In this document: one piece after another, positions 58,901 to 61,900 of the stretch
Layout of the letters: each line of letters starts with the position of its first letter
Numbering within the stretch: position 1 is the stretch's first letter
NCBI GenBank assembly: GCA_012934845.2
Contig: WNNJ02000292.1
Coordinates: 1 to 64,000, forward strand
Direction of reading: 5' to 3'
DNA from: Pomphorhynchus laevis
Lineage: Eukaryota > Acanthocephala > Palaeacanthocephala > Echinorhynchida > Pomphorhynchidae
Length of the DNA stretch: 64,000 bases
Translations under genes and position numbers: made by a program
Notes under the pieces: generated by a model
Seen by the model: the letters and a program-made list of their open reading frames with translations, nothing else
What the model was told of the DNA's origin: nothing
Database searches by the model: none

Positions 58901-61900
58901 CAAGTTTTACGGTTTTTGCAGTAGATGAATTAAATAAGCTAACTGAGTCTACGTATTTTATATTGCAAATTAAAAATAATTCAAAATAAAAGTTAAATAG
59001 TTAAATAATAAAAAATTAATTAATAATAAATAATTTTTATAAGATTTTATATAATTTATATCAAGATGAATTATAAACTGAAATTAAAAATAAAAATCAA
59101 TTTTTATGAATTGATTAATAGATAACAAACTATGTATTAAAATAAGGATTAGAGGCCATCAGGAGGAACTGATATGCTGAAGGCATCAAAACACGTAGGA
59201 CATCGAAAAGTTTTACTGCATTAATGGAAGGGACGGCAAACTAATAATTGATCGACAGAAAGTTCGATATAGATGGCGTGATCATTTTGAGGAAATCTCA
59301 AATGAAGAGTTTCCGCATCTACCGATCCCAAAAGTTGCAGAAACCTCCGGTCCATTACCTCAAATAAGTGATGACGAGGTGAAAGATGCATTAAAGCGTA
59401 TGATGACTAGCAAAGCCACAGGTCCAGACGACATTGCGACTGAGCTCTGGAAAGCCAAAAGCTGGGACCCAATCCCCTGGCTAACCAGTTTCTTCAACAA
59501 GATTATTGATGAGTATAGGATACCGAGCGACTGGCAGAGCAGCACCACGATACCAATATGGAAAAAGAAGGGGAACGCAGCGGACTGCTCAAGTCACCGT
59601 TCAATTCGACTGCTCTCGCAAACAATGAAAATATTTGAACGAATTCTAGATAAGCGTATCCGTGACATTGTTGATATCACCGTAAACCAAACAGGATTCG
59701 TAAAAAAACCGTGGCACCACTGACGCATTCCACGCAGCACGACTGCTCCTAGAAAAACACTTGGAGAAAAATCAGCCGCTCCACGTTGTATTCTTGGATT
59801 TGGAAAAGGCTTTTGATCGTGTACCACATGAATTAATATAATATGCGCTGCGTCAGCATCAAGTTCCGGAACATCTAATCCGATGGGTGATGCTGCTCTA
59901 CGAGAATACCGAAAGTCGGGTTCTAAGCGCAGCAGGAATGTCACAGCCATTTCAAATATCAGTGGGGTCCATCAAGGAAGTGCAATCTCACCGGCATTAT
60001 TCAACACAGTTATGAACGCTATAACGCGTGATATCCAAAAGTCGATTCCATATACCATTCTTTACGCTGACGATGTCTGGCTGGCGGCGGACAACAAAAA
60101 AGACCTGGAGAAATCAACTACTGTATGGAATTACTAACTCGCACAATACGGACTACGACTTAATCTAGACAAGACCGAATACCTCACAACAGACCCACAT
60201 GAAAGTGGCACCATCAATATTAATGGCTTTGACCTGAGACGTACGGACCGGTTCAAGTACCTCAGAACCATACTCTCGGCAAGCGGCGACGTGACTTATG
60301 AAGTCAATGCACGAATAAGCTCATCGTGGACAAAATGGCGAGCGACGACAAGTGTTTTATGTGACCGTCGCATCAAGGATCACCTGAAATCAAAGATCTA
60401 CCGCTCAATCATTCGCTCTGTGGCTATGTACGGCACAGAGTGCTTGCCTATTACCAAGGCAGCGGAACGACGATTTGCGGTCATGGAGACGAAAATGATG
60501 TGGTGGATAAGCGGAATTACCCGGTATGACCACGTGAGAAATATGGACATCTTCCGAAGATACGGCGTCGCCCCTATCGTAAAAAAATGCAAGGGGTCAA
60601 ACTCCGGTGGTATGGCCACGTGTTGCGGAGTGAAAATTATTCCCTTGCAAAGACCGCCTTAAAGTATGAGATCATAGACAAACGCCCGAGAGGTCGACCC
60701 AAGCACCGATGGTTAGATGGCCTTCACACAGATCTCAAGGCAGCTGGACTTCACCCAGACCAAGCCGAAAATAGAGCGAAATGGAGGGCTAAATTTCACA
60801 TAGCCGACCCTGCCTCAAAGCGGGACAAAGGCTGAAGAATTAGAAGAAGGAGGAACTGATATGCTATCAGGTTTCGGCCCCTGTTCATTTACTTAATATT
60901 TATTTTATATAATAAAATAAATAATTGTTATAAGATTTTTTATAATTTATATCAAGTTAAAATAAAAAATTGAAATTAAAAATAAAAATCAATTTTTATG
61001 AATTGACTAATAAATAACAAACCGTTGTATCAGAATAAGAATTAGAGGTCATCAGGAGGAACTGCTATGCTAAGAAATTTCGGCCCCTAACTCCTCTACC
61101 CAACATGGCAGCGGTGCCAAATACATGATAATGATGCATTTCCTCCGATAAAACTATCTAGTATATAGATAGTTTTATAGTATATAAAGTATATATTTTT
61201 ACATCATATAGTATCCTATTCTAATACAAGGTATATTATTTATTATCCATCCATAAAAATTTGCCACTTAAGAGTTTAAATTTATTCTTTATATTATTGT
61301 GTTGATTTATATATTTTACTATTTTCTGCTTGATGTTATTTTTATAGTAACCTAGTTTAAAATATGTATCTATTAAATTATTTAAATGATTTTGAAGAAA
61401 GCCAATATCATTGCATATTGTTGCAATTCTTGAAATTTCATTATTAATAGATAACAAACTATGTATCAGAATAAGGATTAGAGGTCATCAGAAGGAAACA
61501 TATGCATATGCATATACATCAGGAGGAAACATATGAGATTAATTGGTCACTATATTGTAAATTATTTATTTTCGAATTTATTGAAGAAAATAAGGCAATA
61601 TTAAATTAATTATTATTTTGTAATATAATAATAATATTATTATAATATGATATTATAATAATAATATCAAGATAATAATTTAAGATTACTTAATTAATAT
61701 TTCATATATTATTCTTTACGTCCTCCTTACAAAAGGCCAAATTCGAAAATTCGGTTTAACAAACTAAAAGTGTAACATATAAGTTATAGAATAATTTCAT
61801 TTTGTAGTGATGTAATAAATGCCAAACACGATATTTGAAAGCGTTGCAAATGTGACTTATAAAACGACGTTGTTTCATAAAAAAGTTTATTTTAATAGAT

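Noticed and set aside
59594-60619. Minus ORFs opposite the RTE element
   Set aside because: Antisense to the RTE frame, which has all RT motifs.
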